A stretch of 64,000 nt of DNA from JAFGAV01 sp041479055 (GTDB lineage Bacteria; Acidobacteriota; Aminicenantia; Aminicenantales; JAFGAV01): assembly GCA_963702835.1 (NCBI GenBank), contig OY969762.1, positions 1,488,001 through 1,552,000 of the forward strand, given 5' to 3'. Shown here piece by piece: positions 19,312 through 27,473 of this stretch; positions within the stretch are counted from its first letter, which is position 1; each line of letters opens with the position of its first letter. A program made the position numbers and the translations under genes. The notes below the pieces were generated by a model, which searched no databases, was not told where the DNA came from, and was given only the letters and a program-made list of their open reading frames with translations.

Positions 19312-20300
19312 GACACGCCAGATGGAAAAAACGGCTGGGTCCGTATCTTGACCGGGAGCTGGACCCCGACGGCCGGAAGGCTGTCGAAGAGCATCTCCGG
19401 GCTTGCCCCGAATGCCGGCGGGAAATCGAGCTTCTGGAAGGCCTGGACAAGACGGCCCTCGAGTTTTCCCTGCCGGAGCCGGACGAAAAATACTGGGCGT
19501 CCTTCGCCTCCCGGGTCAAGACCGGGATCGCCGGCCGCCGGTTGTCCGCGCCCTGGAAGGAGGAGAACATGTTTGAGACCTCTTTCTTTAAACCCCAGAA
19601 GGACTTCAAGAGAAAAGCCCTGGTCGCTCCGATCGCGCTGGCCCTGCACGTCATCCTGGGGCTGGTCATTATCGTCATCCCGCTGCTCCACACCGGCGAG
19701 CTGCCCAAGGTGGAAATCTACAGCGCCTTCCTGGTGCCGCCTCCTCCCCCGCCCCCTCCCCCGCCCCCGGCCGCCAAGAAGCGCTCCGAGCGCTCGGCCC
19801 GCATCAAGCCCGTCCAGGCCCAGTCCAACGTTGAGGCCGGCAAGCTGGTGGCCCCCGTCGTGATTCCCGATGAGATCGCCGAGGAACAGCTCTCCGACAT
19901 CGGCATCGAAGGCGGCGTGGAGGGCGGCGTTGAAGGCGGAGTGGTGGGCGGTGTGCTGGGCGGTGTGGTCGGCGGCGTCCTGGGCGGAGTGGTGGGCGAG
20001 GTGCAGGCCCCGGTCCGGGCCGGGGGAGATATCAGGCAGCCTCGGCTCCTGAAAGAAGTGGACCCCCTCTATCCCGAGATCGCCCGGCAGGCCCGGTTAG
20101 AGGGCGTGGTCATCATCGAGGCCACTACCGACATCTACGGCCGGGTAGCGGCCTGGAGGGTGCTGCGCTCGATCCCCTTGCTCGACCAGGCGGCCATCGA
20201 CGCCGTGCGGCAGTGGGTCTATGAGCCGATGGTCATCAGCGGCCGGCCCCGCGGCGTCATCTTCACCGTCACCGTCCGCTTCAGACTGAAGTCAGGCTGA
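19308..20300 (+). CDS. Zinc-finger anti-sigma factor fused to TonB
   Basis: A 330-aa fusion. Residues 1-60 are a zf-HC2/ZAS anti-sigma domain (H29-x3-C33-x2-C36 in EEHLRACPEC). Residues ~104-127 form one membrane helix. Then comes an 11-residue proline run (~140-152), a tandem GGV repeat (about residues 199-232), and a TonB C-terminal domain (~245-330; LYPEIARQARLEGVVIIEATTD, VRQWVYEPM). The zinc finger would lie in the cytoplasm and the TonB end in the periplasm. An internal ATG at 19569 (MFETSFFKP) is preceded by AAGGAGGAGAAC, a very strong ribosome-binding site, so a free TonB may be made as well as the fusion. The paralogue at 24097 starts at the matching Met. Confidence 0.9.
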   Translation: MRHARWKKRLGPYLDRELDPDGRKAVEEHLRACPECRREIELLEGLDKTALEFSLPEPDEKYWASFASRVKTGIAGRRLSAPWKEENMFETSFFKPQKDFKRKALVAPIALALHVILGLVIIVIPLLHTGELPKVEIYSAFLVPPPPPPPPPPPAAKKRSERSARIKPVQAQSNVEAGKLVAPVVIPDEIAEEQLSDIGIEGGVEGGVEGGVVGGVLGGVVGGVLGGVVGEVQAPVRAGGDIRQPRLLKEVDPLYPEIARQARLEGVVIIEATTDIYGRVAAWRVLRSIPLLDQAAIDAVRQWVYEPMVISGRPRGVIFTVTVRFRLKSG

Positions 20301-20677
20301 CCGCACCGGTTTGCACTTCTTCCCTCATAAGGCCAAGGCTGCTCTCTTCTTATTCTTGTTTTCCTCAGCGGACCATAAACTTGATTTTTTGGGAAACGAT
20401 TTCACCCCCCGCTGAATGAAGACATCGAAGACCCCGGCCGCACTACCGGGGGACCCGGCTCGGAGTTGAGAGGCAGGGGCGGTTTGTATTCTTCACCAAG
20501 AACGAATGGGAGTCTGCCCCAGGTGCTTTTCGGACGTACCATCTAACTTTCCAGTGGCAAATTGAAGGGAAAAAGGTCATAATAGCGTGAAAGGAAAATT
20601 AAAATAAAGGCCCACACTCTCTTTTTTACGATCAAAAACGAAATACTTATCCCCTCGGTGGTGCAAAGAATAACCAG
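20301..20677. other. 377-bp intergenic region without a supported gene
   Basis: It holds a short imperfect GC hairpin (CCCCGG...CCGGGG, about 20432-20453) without a T run, and an AT-rich section just before the glycosyltransferase gene that could carry its promoter. No open frame of convincing composition was found. Confidence 0.5.
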
Positions 20678-22948
20678 ATGAAAGCAGACAAGCCCTCTTT
20701 TCAGAAGATTGCCTTCATCGGGAACTACATTCCGAGGCGGTGCGGCATTGCCACGTTCACCGCCGACTTGTGCGAGTCGTTTGCCCGGGAGGTCTTGGAT
20801 ACCAACTGCGTGGCCGCGGCCATAAATGACACGCCCGAGGGGTATTCTTACCCCGATCGGGTACGGTTTGAAGTCGCCCAGAACGATGCGGATCAGTATC
20901 GGCAGCTCGCCGAGTTCCTGAACATGGGCCAGGTCGATCTTGTCTGCATTCAGCACGAATACGGTATTTTCGGCGGGCCGGCGGGCAGTCACCTCCTGAC
21001 CGCGGCGCGCCGGCTGCGGATGCCGATCGTCACCACGCTGCACACTGTGCTCAAGCAGCCGGACGAGGCGCAGAAGCAGGTGCTGACCGAGCTGTGCAGC
21101 CTTTCGGAACGCATCGTCGTGATGAGCCAGCGGTCGGCGGCCTTTCTGCAGGAAATCTACGCCGTGCCGGCGGATAGGATCGAACTGATTCATCACGGCA
21201 TACCGGACATGCCCTTCGTGGACCCAAACTACTACAAGGACTTGTTCGGAGTTGAGGGGCGGCGGGTAATACTCACCTTCGGCCTCTTGTCGCCGAACAA
21301 GGGCATCGAGTTTATGATCAAAGCCCTGCCCGGCATTATTCGCCGCTTCCCGGACGTGGTATACCTGGTGCTCGGAGTGACCCACCCAAACGTGAAGCGT
21401 GAGAAGGGGGAGGAGTACCGGCTATGGCTCCAACGCCTGGCGCGCGATATCGGAGTCGCCGATCACGTAGTCTTTCACAACCGGTTTGTAGACATCGATG
21501 AGTTGTGCCGTTTCCTGGGAGCCGCCGACCTTTATGTGACTCCCTACCTGGCCACAGAGCAGTCGGTGTCGGGCACGCTGGCTTACGCGCTGGGCTCGGG
21601 CAAGGCGGTCATTTCCACGCCCTACTGGTACGCTGAGGAACTGCTCGACAAGGGACGGGGCCGGCTGGTGCCCTTCCGGGACGCGGCAGCACTGGCGGAG
21701 GCCTCCCTCGAGCTGCTGGAGAATGAAGCCGAGCGCCATGCCATGCGCAAACGCGCCTATGCCTTCGGGCGAATGATGGTCTGGAAAGAGGTGGCCCGAC
21801 AGTACCTCCAAACGTTTGAGCGGGCCTCACAAGAACGGCTCATCTCCCATACCAGAGCCAGCCTGGCCTGCAGCGCCGACACCTTGGATATCGAGTTGCC
21901 GGAGCTGAACCTCAGCCACTTGCTGACGCTCACTGACGACACCGGCATCCTGCAGCACGCCCAAAGGACAGTCCCAAACCTGGCCGAGGGATATACCACC
22001 GACGACAATGCCCGAGCTCTGATCGCGGTGCTGCGCGCCCAGCAGGTCGATCAGGACAGCGAAGCGCTGCGTCGCCTGGCGACGCGCTATCTTGCCTTCC
22101 TCGACTATGCCTTCAACCGCGAAAACGGCCGGTTCCGCAATTATCTCGGATACGACCGGCGCTGGGTTGAGCCGGCCGGGTCTGAGGACGCCCACGGCCG
22201 TGCGCTTTGGGCCCTGGGCTCGGTGGTCGGGGCGTCGAAGGATGATGGGATCGTGGCCCTGTCCATGAACCTGTTTGAGGCCGGGCTGCCCGCGCTTGAA
22301 ACTTTTTCCAGTCCAAGGGCTTGGGCCTTCTCGCTTTTGGGAATCTGTTCGTTCATCAAGCGGTTCCCCGGCGCCAGCGAAACGCGGCGCCTCCGCGACT
22401 CCCTAGCCGCCCGGCTGCTGCAGCTGTATAAGGCCAACGCCCATAAAGAATGGCCCTGGTTCGAGCAATCGTTGGCCTATGAGAATGCCCGGCTGAGCCA
22501 GGCCTTATTGCGCGCCTCCCTGGAGATGGATAATCAGGAGATGGCCGAGGCCGGGTTGAAGTCGCTGGACTGGCTGGTTCAAGTTCAAACCGCGCCGGCA
22601 GGACATTTCATGCCAATCGCGCACGTCGGCTGGCGCCGGGCCGCTGAACGCGCCCGGTTCGACCAGCAGCCGGTTGAAGCTCAGAGTACGATTGAGGCCT
22701 GTTTTCGGGCCTACCGCATGACCGGCGAGCGGCGCTGGCGGGATTGGATGGCGCGTGCCTTTGAATGGTTTCTGGGCAGGAATGACCTGGGATTGCCGCT
22801 GTACGACTATGCCACCGGCGGCTGCCACGACGGGCTGCACCCGGAAGGCGTCAATGCCAACGAAGGGGCAGAATCAACGCTGGCCCTGATCTGCTCGCTG
22901 CTGACCATGCGCGTCGTGGCCACCATGATTGAGGATGCAAGCACATGA
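20678..22948 (+). CDS. GT4 glycosyltransferase fused to an (alpha/alpha)-barrel-like domain
   Basis: A 756-aa protein. Residues 1-385 form a GT-B glycosyltransferase of family 4: IAFIGNYIPRRCGIATFTADL, CIQHEYGIFGG, TTLHTVL, TFGLLSPNKGIEFMI, and the nucleotide-sugar-binding region ATEQSVSGTLAYALGSGKAV. Residues ~400-756 are helical with patterns seen in (alpha/alpha)6 barrels (TTDDNARALIAVL, EDAHGRALWALG, NEGAESTLALICSLL). This two-part form with a GH130 gene behind it suggests joint handling of a mannose-containing glycan; the linkage is not known. It overlaps the GH130 gene by 4 bp. There is no obvious Shine-Dalgarno sequence. Sequence style differs a little from neighbours, which may hint at transfer. 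Confidence 0.85.
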   Translation: MKADKPSFQKIAFIGNYIPRRCGIATFTADLCESFAREVLDTNCVAAAINDTPEGYSYPDRVRFEVAQNDADQYRQLAEFLNMGQVDLVCIQHEYGIFGGPAGSHLLTAARRLRMPIVTTLHTVLKQPDEAQKQVLTELCSLSERIVVMSQRSAAFLQEIYAVPADRIELIHHGIPDMPFVDPNYYKDLFGVEGRRVILTFGLLSPNKGIEFMIKALPGIIRRFPDVVYLVLGVTHPNVKREKGEEYRLWLQRLARDIGVADHVVFHNRFVDIDELCRFLGAADLYVTPYLATEQSVSGTLAYALGSGKAVISTPYWYAEELLDKGRGRLVPFRDAAALAEASLELLENEAERHAMRKRAYAFGRMMVWKEVARQYLQTFERASQERLISHTRASLACSADTLDIELPELNLSHLLTLTDDTGILQHAQRTVPNLAEGYTTDDNARALIAVLRAQQVDQDSEALRRLATRYLAFLDYAFNRENGRFRNYLGYDRRWVEPAGSEDAHGRALWALGSVVGASKDDGIVALSMNLFEAGLPALETFSSPRAWAFSLLGICSFIKRFPGASETRRLRDSLAARLLQLYKANAHKEWPWFEQSLAYENARLSQALLRASLEMDNQEMAEAGLKSLDWLVQVQTAPAGHFMPIAHVGWRRAAERARFDQQPVEAQSTIEACFRAYRMTGERRWRDWMARAFEWFLGRNDLGLPLYDYATGGCHDGLHPEGVNANEGAESTLALICSLLTMRVVATMIEDAST

Positions 22949-23928
22949 CGGACAGTCCCTCCCCGGAGAATTTGCTCTTCACCCGGAACCCGCACAACCC
23001 GCTGCTGACCGCCGCGGACTGGCCCCACACCGTCAATGCGGTGTTCAACCCGGGCGCCGTCCGGCTCAAGGACGGCACGACGCTGCTGCTCTGCCGCGTC
23101 GAAGACCGGCGGGGGATTTCGAGCCTGTGGGCGGCACGGTCCGCCAACGGAGTGGATCATTGGAAAATTGACCCGGAACCGACGCTGCCCCCCGAGCCGG
23201 ACAATAACCCGGAAGAAGTGTGGGGCGTAGAGGATGCGCGGATTGTCTGGCTAGAGGAGATGGGAAAGTACGCCATCACCTATACCGCCTATTCCCAGAC
23301 CGGGCCGGCGGTTTCCATGGCGCTGACCGAGGACTTCCACAGCTTTGAGCGACTGCGGCTGATCATGCCGCCCGAAGACAAGGACGCCGCACTCGTGCCC
23401 CGGCGCTACCGGGGTTGCTGGCTTTTGATTCACCGTCCGGCCACCGGACGAGGTTGCGCCGATATCTGGGTGGCGGAGTCGCCCAACCTGTATCATTGGG
23501 GCAAGCACCAGATCCTGCTGGCGGCCCGACGCGGTGCGTGGTGGGACGCAAACAGGATCGGCCTGGCCACGCCGCTGATTGAAACCAAGCGCGGCTGGCT
23601 GATGCTCTACCACGGCGTTCGAGTGACCGCCTCGGGGTCCCTGTACCGATTGGGAATCGCGCTCCTTGACCTGGATGATCCGCGCCGGTGCCTGAGGCGC
23701 AGTAATGAATGGGTGCTCGGTCCGCGCGAGGCCTATGAACGGCAGGGTGACGTTGGCGGTGTGGTGTTTCCCTGCGGCCACACGATCGGCGACGACGGTG
23801 ATACATTGAACATCTACTATGGCGCCGCCGACACCTGTGTCGGCCTGGCCACCGGCCGCATCTCCGAAATTCTCAACTGGCTCTTTACCCACGGCGACGG
23901 CGGGTCCGACCACAGCCCTATGATCTAG
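22945..23928 (+). CDS. GH130 family glycoside phosphorylase
   Basis: A 327-aa five-bladed propeller enzyme of family GH130. Key stretches: NAVFNPGAVRLKDGTTLLLCRVEDRRG, VWGVEDARIVWLEE with the conserved Asp, and WLMLYHGVRV. GH130 enzymes mostly act on beta-mannosides using phosphate, giving mannose 1-phosphate, though some are hydrolases. The start overlaps the upstream glycosyltransferase gene (ATGA), so both products are likely made in fixed ratio. The pair lies between the two TonB loci and is not otherwise tied to them. Confidence 0.88.
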   Translation: MTDSPSPENLLFTRNPHNPLLTAADWPHTVNAVFNPGAVRLKDGTTLLLCRVEDRRGISSLWAARSANGVDHWKIDPEPTLPPEPDNNPEEVWGVEDARIVWLEEMGKYAITYTAYSQTGPAVSMALTEDFHSFERLRLIMPPEDKDAALVPRRYRGCWLLIHRPATGRGCADIWVAESPNLYHWGKHQILLAARRGAWWDANRIGLATPLIETKRGWLMLYHGVRVTASGSLYRLGIALLDLDDPRRCLRRSNEWVLGPREAYERQGDVGGVVFPCGHTIGDDGDTLNIYYGAADTCVGLATGRISEILNWLFTHGDGGSDHSPMI

Positions 23929-23984
23929 GCCGAGGGCGCGTTTTCGCCCGGATTATCCCCTCCGACCTTCGTCAGAAAACAAAA

Positions 23985-24010
23985 GGAATAATCGTGCGTT
24001 TCGATTGTAT
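23985..24010 (+). promoter_or_regulatory. Putative ECF-type promoter, copy 2
   Basis: GGAATAA at 23985-23991, 15-bp spacer, GTAT at 24007-24010. It matches the promoter upstream of the ECF sigma gene in both boxes, spacing, and distance (43 bp) to an ATGAGGCCG start. The spacer itself has diverged, so the kept boxes look selected. Confidence 0.6.
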
Positions 24011-24027
24011 ATAGGGTGGAGGCCCAA

Positions 24028-24096
24028 ATGAGGCCGACAGGAGAAAGGCGAAAACGCTCTGAAGGCCTGGGCTGGAAAGAGCGAAAGGAGGAGAAC
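24028..24096 (+). pseudogene. Scar of a deleted sigma/anti-sigma region upstream of the second TonB
   Basis: The ATGAGGCCG codons match the first three codons of the ECF sigma gene at 18730. After about 14 more codons the sequence joins a GAAAGGAGGAGAAC ribosome-binding site identical in layout to the one inside the anti-sigma/TonB gene. The frame is open and joins TonB in frame, giving a 23-residue basic extension if used. The simplest reading is a duplicated locus that lost the sigma and anti-sigma coding parts. Confidence 0.5.
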
Positions 24097-24825
24097 ATGT
24101 TCGAAACATCGTTCTTCAAGCCTCAAAAGAACTTCAGGAGAAAAGCGCTGGGCGCGCCGCTCTCACTGGCGGTGCATGTGGTCCTGGGGTTGATGATCAT
24201 TGTCATTCCCCTGCTGCGCCCCGGCGAGCTGCCCAAGGTCGAAATCACCAACGCTCTGCTGGCGCCGCCGCCGCTTCCGGCTCCCCCTCCCCTGCCCCCG
24301 GCTGCCAGGAAGGGCTCTGGGCGCTCAGCCCGCATCAAGCCTGTCCAGACCCAATCCAACGTTGAGGCCGGCAAGCTGGTGGCCCCCGTTAACATCCCCG
24401 ATAAGATCGCCGAAGAGCCCCTGGCCGGCCAGGGAGAGGGCGACCCGGACGGCGTAATAGGCGGTGATCCAAATGGAATTTTGGCCGGAATTGTGGGCCC
24501 CGTCTTTGAAGGCGTGGTGGGCAAACCCTTGGATCCAATTATTGCTGTAGGCAAGATCAGGCCGCCCAAGCTCCTGAAGCAAGTGGCGCCCATCTATCCC
24601 GAGGTCGCCCGGCAGGCACGAGTAGAGGGCGTGGTCATCATCGAGGCTACTACCGATATCTATGGCCGGGTGGCGGCCTGGAAAGTGCTGCGCTCCATCC
24701 CGCTGCTCGACCAGGCAGCCGTGGACGCCGTGCGGCAATGGGTGTACGAGCCGATGATCATCAACGGCAAGCCCCGCAGTGTCATCTTCACTGTCACTGT
24801 CCGATTTGTCTTGAGCAAAAACTGA
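24097..24825 (+). CDS. tonB: TonB energy-transducing protein (paralogue of 19569-20300)
   Basis: A 242-aa protein starting MFETSFFKPQKNF, preceded by AAAGGAGGAGAAC, which decides the start. Membrane helix at ~17-39, Pro-rich segment (APPPLPAPPPLPP), basic linker (SARIKPVQTQSNVEAGKLVAP, shared with the other copy), a Gly-containing region without the GGV tandem array, and a TonB C-terminal domain (IYPEVARQARVEGVVIIEATTD, VRQWVYEPM). It couples the proton gradient to outer-membrane receptors. The C-terminal third is nearly identical to the first copy, whereas the middle has diverged, suggesting different receptor or partner preference. Confidence 0.92.
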   Translation: MFETSFFKPQKNFRRKALGAPLSLAVHVVLGLMIIVIPLLRPGELPKVEITNALLAPPPLPAPPPLPPAARKGSGRSARIKPVQTQSNVEAGKLVAPVNIPDKIAEEPLAGQGEGDPDGVIGGDPNGILAGIVGPVFEGVVGKPLDPIIAVGKIRPPKLLKQVAPIYPEVARQARVEGVVIIEATTDIYGRVAAWKVLRSIPLLDQAAVDAVRQWVYEPMIINGKPRSVIFTVTVRFVLSKN

Positions 24826-24859
24826 CTATCCGCATTAGATAGAATGGCATAGCTAGTCA

Positions 24860-24887
24860 GGGACAGTCCCCTTCAGGGGACTGTCCC
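24860..24887 (+). terminator. Perfect 12-bp hairpin after tonB
   Basis: GGGACAGTCCCC, loop TTCA, GGGGACTGTCCC. It sits 34 bp after the TonB stop. There is no T run, so it may be a stabilising or bidirectional hairpin rather than a classic intrinsic terminator; palindromic repeat is the other option. Confidence 0.5.
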
Positions 24888-24995
24888 GCCTATTCCCAAT
24901 CCTATAGAACGGACCGTTTTCTAGGACGGGGTCACTGTTTCTTTCCCGCAAAAATGGTATAATCCTTCCGAAAAATTTCAGAAAGGAGCGCTCCC

Positions 24996-25190
24996 ATGCC
25001 TCTCGTCGAGATCCATCTTCTAGAAGGCCGGACGGACGAACAGAAAAAGGCCTTATTGACCGCGGTCACTCAGGCCGTGCACACTTCTATCGGCGTGCCC
25101 CTGGAGTCCATCCGCGTCTGGATCCAGGAATTCTCCCCCAAGGAATACATGTCCGCCGGAGTATGGTACGCGGATAAGAAAAAAACCTAG
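24996..25190 (+). CDS. 4-oxalocrotonate tautomerase-family protein
   Basis: A 64-aa protein beginning MPLVEIHLLEGRT. After Met removal the N-terminal Pro is the catalytic base of this family. Other fits: the helix EQKKALLTAVTQAVHTSIGVP, the IRVWIQEF strand, and a short tail. Members tautomerise or dehalogenate small unsaturated acids; the substrate is unknown here. AAGGAG precedes the ATG by 9 bp and TATAAT at 24958 could be the -10 box, with a weak -35. Confidence 0.88.
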   Translation: MPLVEIHLLEGRTDEQKKALLTAVTQAVHTSIGVPLESIRVWIQEFSPKEYMSAGVWYADKKKT

Positions 25191-25205
25191 TCGCCTTGCC
25201 GGCGC

Positions 25206-25445
25206 TCATGAACCAGATTCTTTTATCGCCTCTAGGAACTCCTCCAATGGTGTTCCAGCCCTTGCTATCAACCCTCTCAAAGTCCCGCGCGCAACTTCGG
25301 GATGGTTGGGCACCGACAGCGTGGCAATATGGTCTTTTTTTACGAGAATGATGTGACTTCCCTTCTGCCGTGCGACCTCCCACCCCAAGCGCTGAAAAGC
25401 CCGAATAACTTGCTTAGGCCTGAGCAGAGGGACGACGGGAGGCAT
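25206..25445 (-). CDS. hicA: HicA-type mRNA interferase toxin
   Basis: A 79-aa protein with the HicA dsRBD-like fold: LRPKQVIRAFQRLGWEVARQKGSHIILVKK with the catalytic-type His in GSHIIL, VPNHPEVARGTLRGLIARAG. HicA cleaves mRNA and is neutralised by HicB. Its ATG overlaps the last base of the hicB stop. The order is antitoxin then toxin, which occurs in many hicBA loci. Confidence 0.88.
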   Translation of the reverse strand: MPPVVPLLRPKQVIRAFQRLGWEVARQKGSHIILVKKDHIATLSVPNHPEVARGTLRGLIARAGTPLEEFLEAIKESGS

Positions 25446-25651
25446 CAGACATGGACCTCGACCTGTTTCACCGTTACAGTCAAAGGCATACCCCTCTCTG
25501 CCCGAACCTCCAAACAGGCCTTAATGGCCTCCTGGATGTTTTTTTCGGCTTCCCTCGGAGTTTTGCCCTGGCTCATACAGCCGGGAATGGAAGGGCATTC
25601 CGCGATGTAAACGCCGTCCTCATCCTGATAGATCGTGATCAGGAACTTCAT
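25445..25651 (-). CDS. hicB: HicB-type antitoxin
   Basis: About 68 aa, starting MKFLITIYQDEDGVYIAECP, the usual HicB partial RNase-H-like domain, with GCMSQGKTPREAEKNIQEAIKACLE. The frame is also open to an ATG at 25672, but the ATG at 25651 has GGGGAG upstream and gives the normal family start. It has no C-terminal DNA-binding domain, so autoregulation would need the complex or another factor. Confidence 0.87.
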   Translation of the reverse strand: MKFLITIYQDEDGVYIAECPSIPGCMSQGKTPREAEKNIQEAIKACLEVRAERGMPLTVTVKQVEVHV

Positions 25652-25740
25652 TTCATGTACTCCCCGGCTCATATTATCTCAGACGCATGAGAAAGGTGCA
25701 ATGCGTCATCATTTTTCAGGACGGTCCTTCGACCTCGATA

Positions 25741-25971
25741 TCATTTTTCCCGGAAGGGGGTGTGCTTTTTGTAGAGGCCCAGCCTTTTTTTGAAACCCGC
25801 CCGGTCCTGGGCGCTGACGTCCGCAGGCAGGAGCGAAACGGCCTGTTCCTGCTCAATCCAATCCGCTCTTTTGTCTAAATTTAAAAAACACAAGGAAACG
25901 GTAAAGAGCTCCAGGCTCCGGCCAGTAAATGCAGCAGCACGGGGGCTGGGGCTATAAGGAGAAGAAAATTT
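25741..25971 (-). pseudogene. Possible C-terminal remnant of a lost gene; rest of 25673-26245 has no gene
   Basis: The minus strand is open between two TGA codons and its second half reads like real protein: LDKRADWIEQEQAVSLLP, then ADVSAQDRAGFKKRLGLYKK and HTPFREK before the stop. There is no start codon upstream in frame. I do not recognise the family. I see it as the tail of a gene whose front was deleted, next to the HicAB locus. Between 25972 and 26177 I see nothing coding. Confidence 0.35.
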
Positions 25972-26177
25972 TCAGTATTTTTCATGTAAAGAGAAAGGGG
26001 AATTTAGCCTTTTCAGCCGCGCCGTGAATCGCCGCTCCGGCCGTTGATTCCCTCCTCTCCACCGCGCCTGAAATATATCGCCGGCGCCGCGATTATGTCA
26101 ACAGCCGCTTTTGCCGATCTGACGCCGAAAGCCCGGCCCATCTTCAGGGCCAGCCAGAATCATTGAAGTCAGGAATA

Positions 26178-26206
26178 TTGACGTTTTCAATAGCCGGGCA
26201 TATTAA
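26178..26206 (+). promoter_or_regulatory. Predicted sigma70-type promoter for the cytochrome/barrel gene
   Basis: TTGACG at 26178, 17-bp spacer, TATTAA at 26201, about 40 bp before the ATG at 26246. Good match in both boxes and spacing. Confidence 0.55.
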
Positions 26207-26245
26207 ATAGATAAATATGCTCGACTTAAGCAAAGGAGCAAATTA

Positions 26246-27429
26246 ATGAAAAAGGCTTTTGTCTTGGCCATCTTCCTGACGGGAATTGTGTTCTTCATGG
26301 CCTGGGCTCAGGGAAAGGCTGTCCTGCCCGACCCGGTGAAAAAAATCTTCCAGCAAAGCTGCGCGCTGGCGGGCTGCCATCAGGGACAATATCCGGCCAT
26401 GAACATGAATCTGGATCCGGATAAAATCATGTCCTCGACGGTCAACGCCGCCAGCCTGGAAAAGCCCCCGCTTAAAATCATCGACTCCGAATCTCCAGAG
26501 AAAAGCTACCTGTTGATGAAAATTCGCGGCAGCCAGGACATTGTCGGCAAACGAATGCCGCTCAAAGGCTCCTATCTAAAGGACGAGGATATTCAGACGA
26601 TTCAGGATTGGATTAACGGCCTCAAGGCTGCGGGAGTTCAAGCCGCGGCTTCTTCGGCCCCCGGCCAAAATGGGCCAATTAAAATATTGAGGAAGCCCGC
26701 CTTCTGGGGAACCCGGCTGATCAACCTGCCGACAGCCCGGACCATCGATAAAGGGCATTTTCTCTTCCGGGTTTCGCACCGGTTTCTTCAGCCGTTCCGG
26801 AAGGGCTACGATTCGTTTTATGGCCTGGACGGCCCGTCGCTCATCCTCCTCGGCTTCGGCTACGGAATCAGCGACTGGCTGGGCCTGTCCCTCAGCCGAA
26901 CAAACAACTATCAAGAAGTGGAGTTCGGCCTAAATTGGCTGATGCTCGACCAGGACAGCCCCAAAGGGCCCCCATTTTCCGCGGCGGTCTATGCCGGTGA
27001 GAGCCTGGTGACTCAGTCTTATCCCGGCCGGGGCTTGTTCGCTGCTGAAAATCTTAAATTCAACCTTCAGCTGTGCTTATCCAGCCGTCTGACCGACCGC
27101 TTCTCCGTTCTGCTGGTCCCCTGCTTTTCCACGAACGCCAATCACTGGGAGCCCAATTCGCAAAATACCATAACCATGGGCCTGGGGGGCCGGTTTATGG
27201 TCATGGAGGACATCTCCCTCATCGCCGAATGGTTGCCGGTTCTTTCGGGATACAGCGCCGGCTCCAGCGGCTGGGGAATCGGAATCGAAAAAAAGATCGG
27301 GGGCATGTTTTTCAGTTTTTTGCTTTGAACTCGGCCGGGTTGACCTCCGACCAGTTCATTCCGGGAGGCGACCTCCTGCTCAAGAACGGCGATTTTCGCC
27401 TGGGCTTCAATATATTCCGGACGTTTTGA
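26246..27429 (+). CDS. Exported protein: heme-type CX4CH domain plus DUF5777-like beta-barrel (one frameshift)
   Basis: Reconstructed protein of about 394 aa. Signal peptide (1-22). Residues ~28-130 match the cytochrome-like domain of planctomycete/acidobacterial surface proteins: IFQQSCALAGCHQG (CX4CH) and later MP in GKRMPLKGSYL as a possible axial Met. From ~150 on a beta-barrel of the DUF5777 type follows (FRVSHRFLQPF, SFYGLDGPSLILLGFGYGI, SDWLGLSLSRT). As given, the frame ends at 27328; adding one G to the G5 run at 27300-27304 continues as KIGGHVFQFFALNSAG to a stop at 27429 and restores the barrel's last strand, ending in FNIFRTF. AAAGGAG lies before the ATG. Heme attachment is an inference from the motif. 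Confidence 0.8.
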
Positions 27430-27473
27430 GGCCGCCCGCTCGGCCGGTCGCAAATTTTTTTAAGGAGAGAAAC

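Noticed and set aside
19900..20005. Possible CRISPR-like or tandem array
   Set aside because: It is an in-frame GGV-coding repeat in the TonB linker without spacers.
23935..23950. GGGCG...CGCCC hairpin after the GH130 gene as intrinsic terminator
   Set aside because: Only a 5-bp stem and no T run follows.
25687..25878. 63-codon plus-strand frame after hicB
   Set aside because: No ribosome-binding site or familiar features; the opposite strand reads better as a protein remnant.
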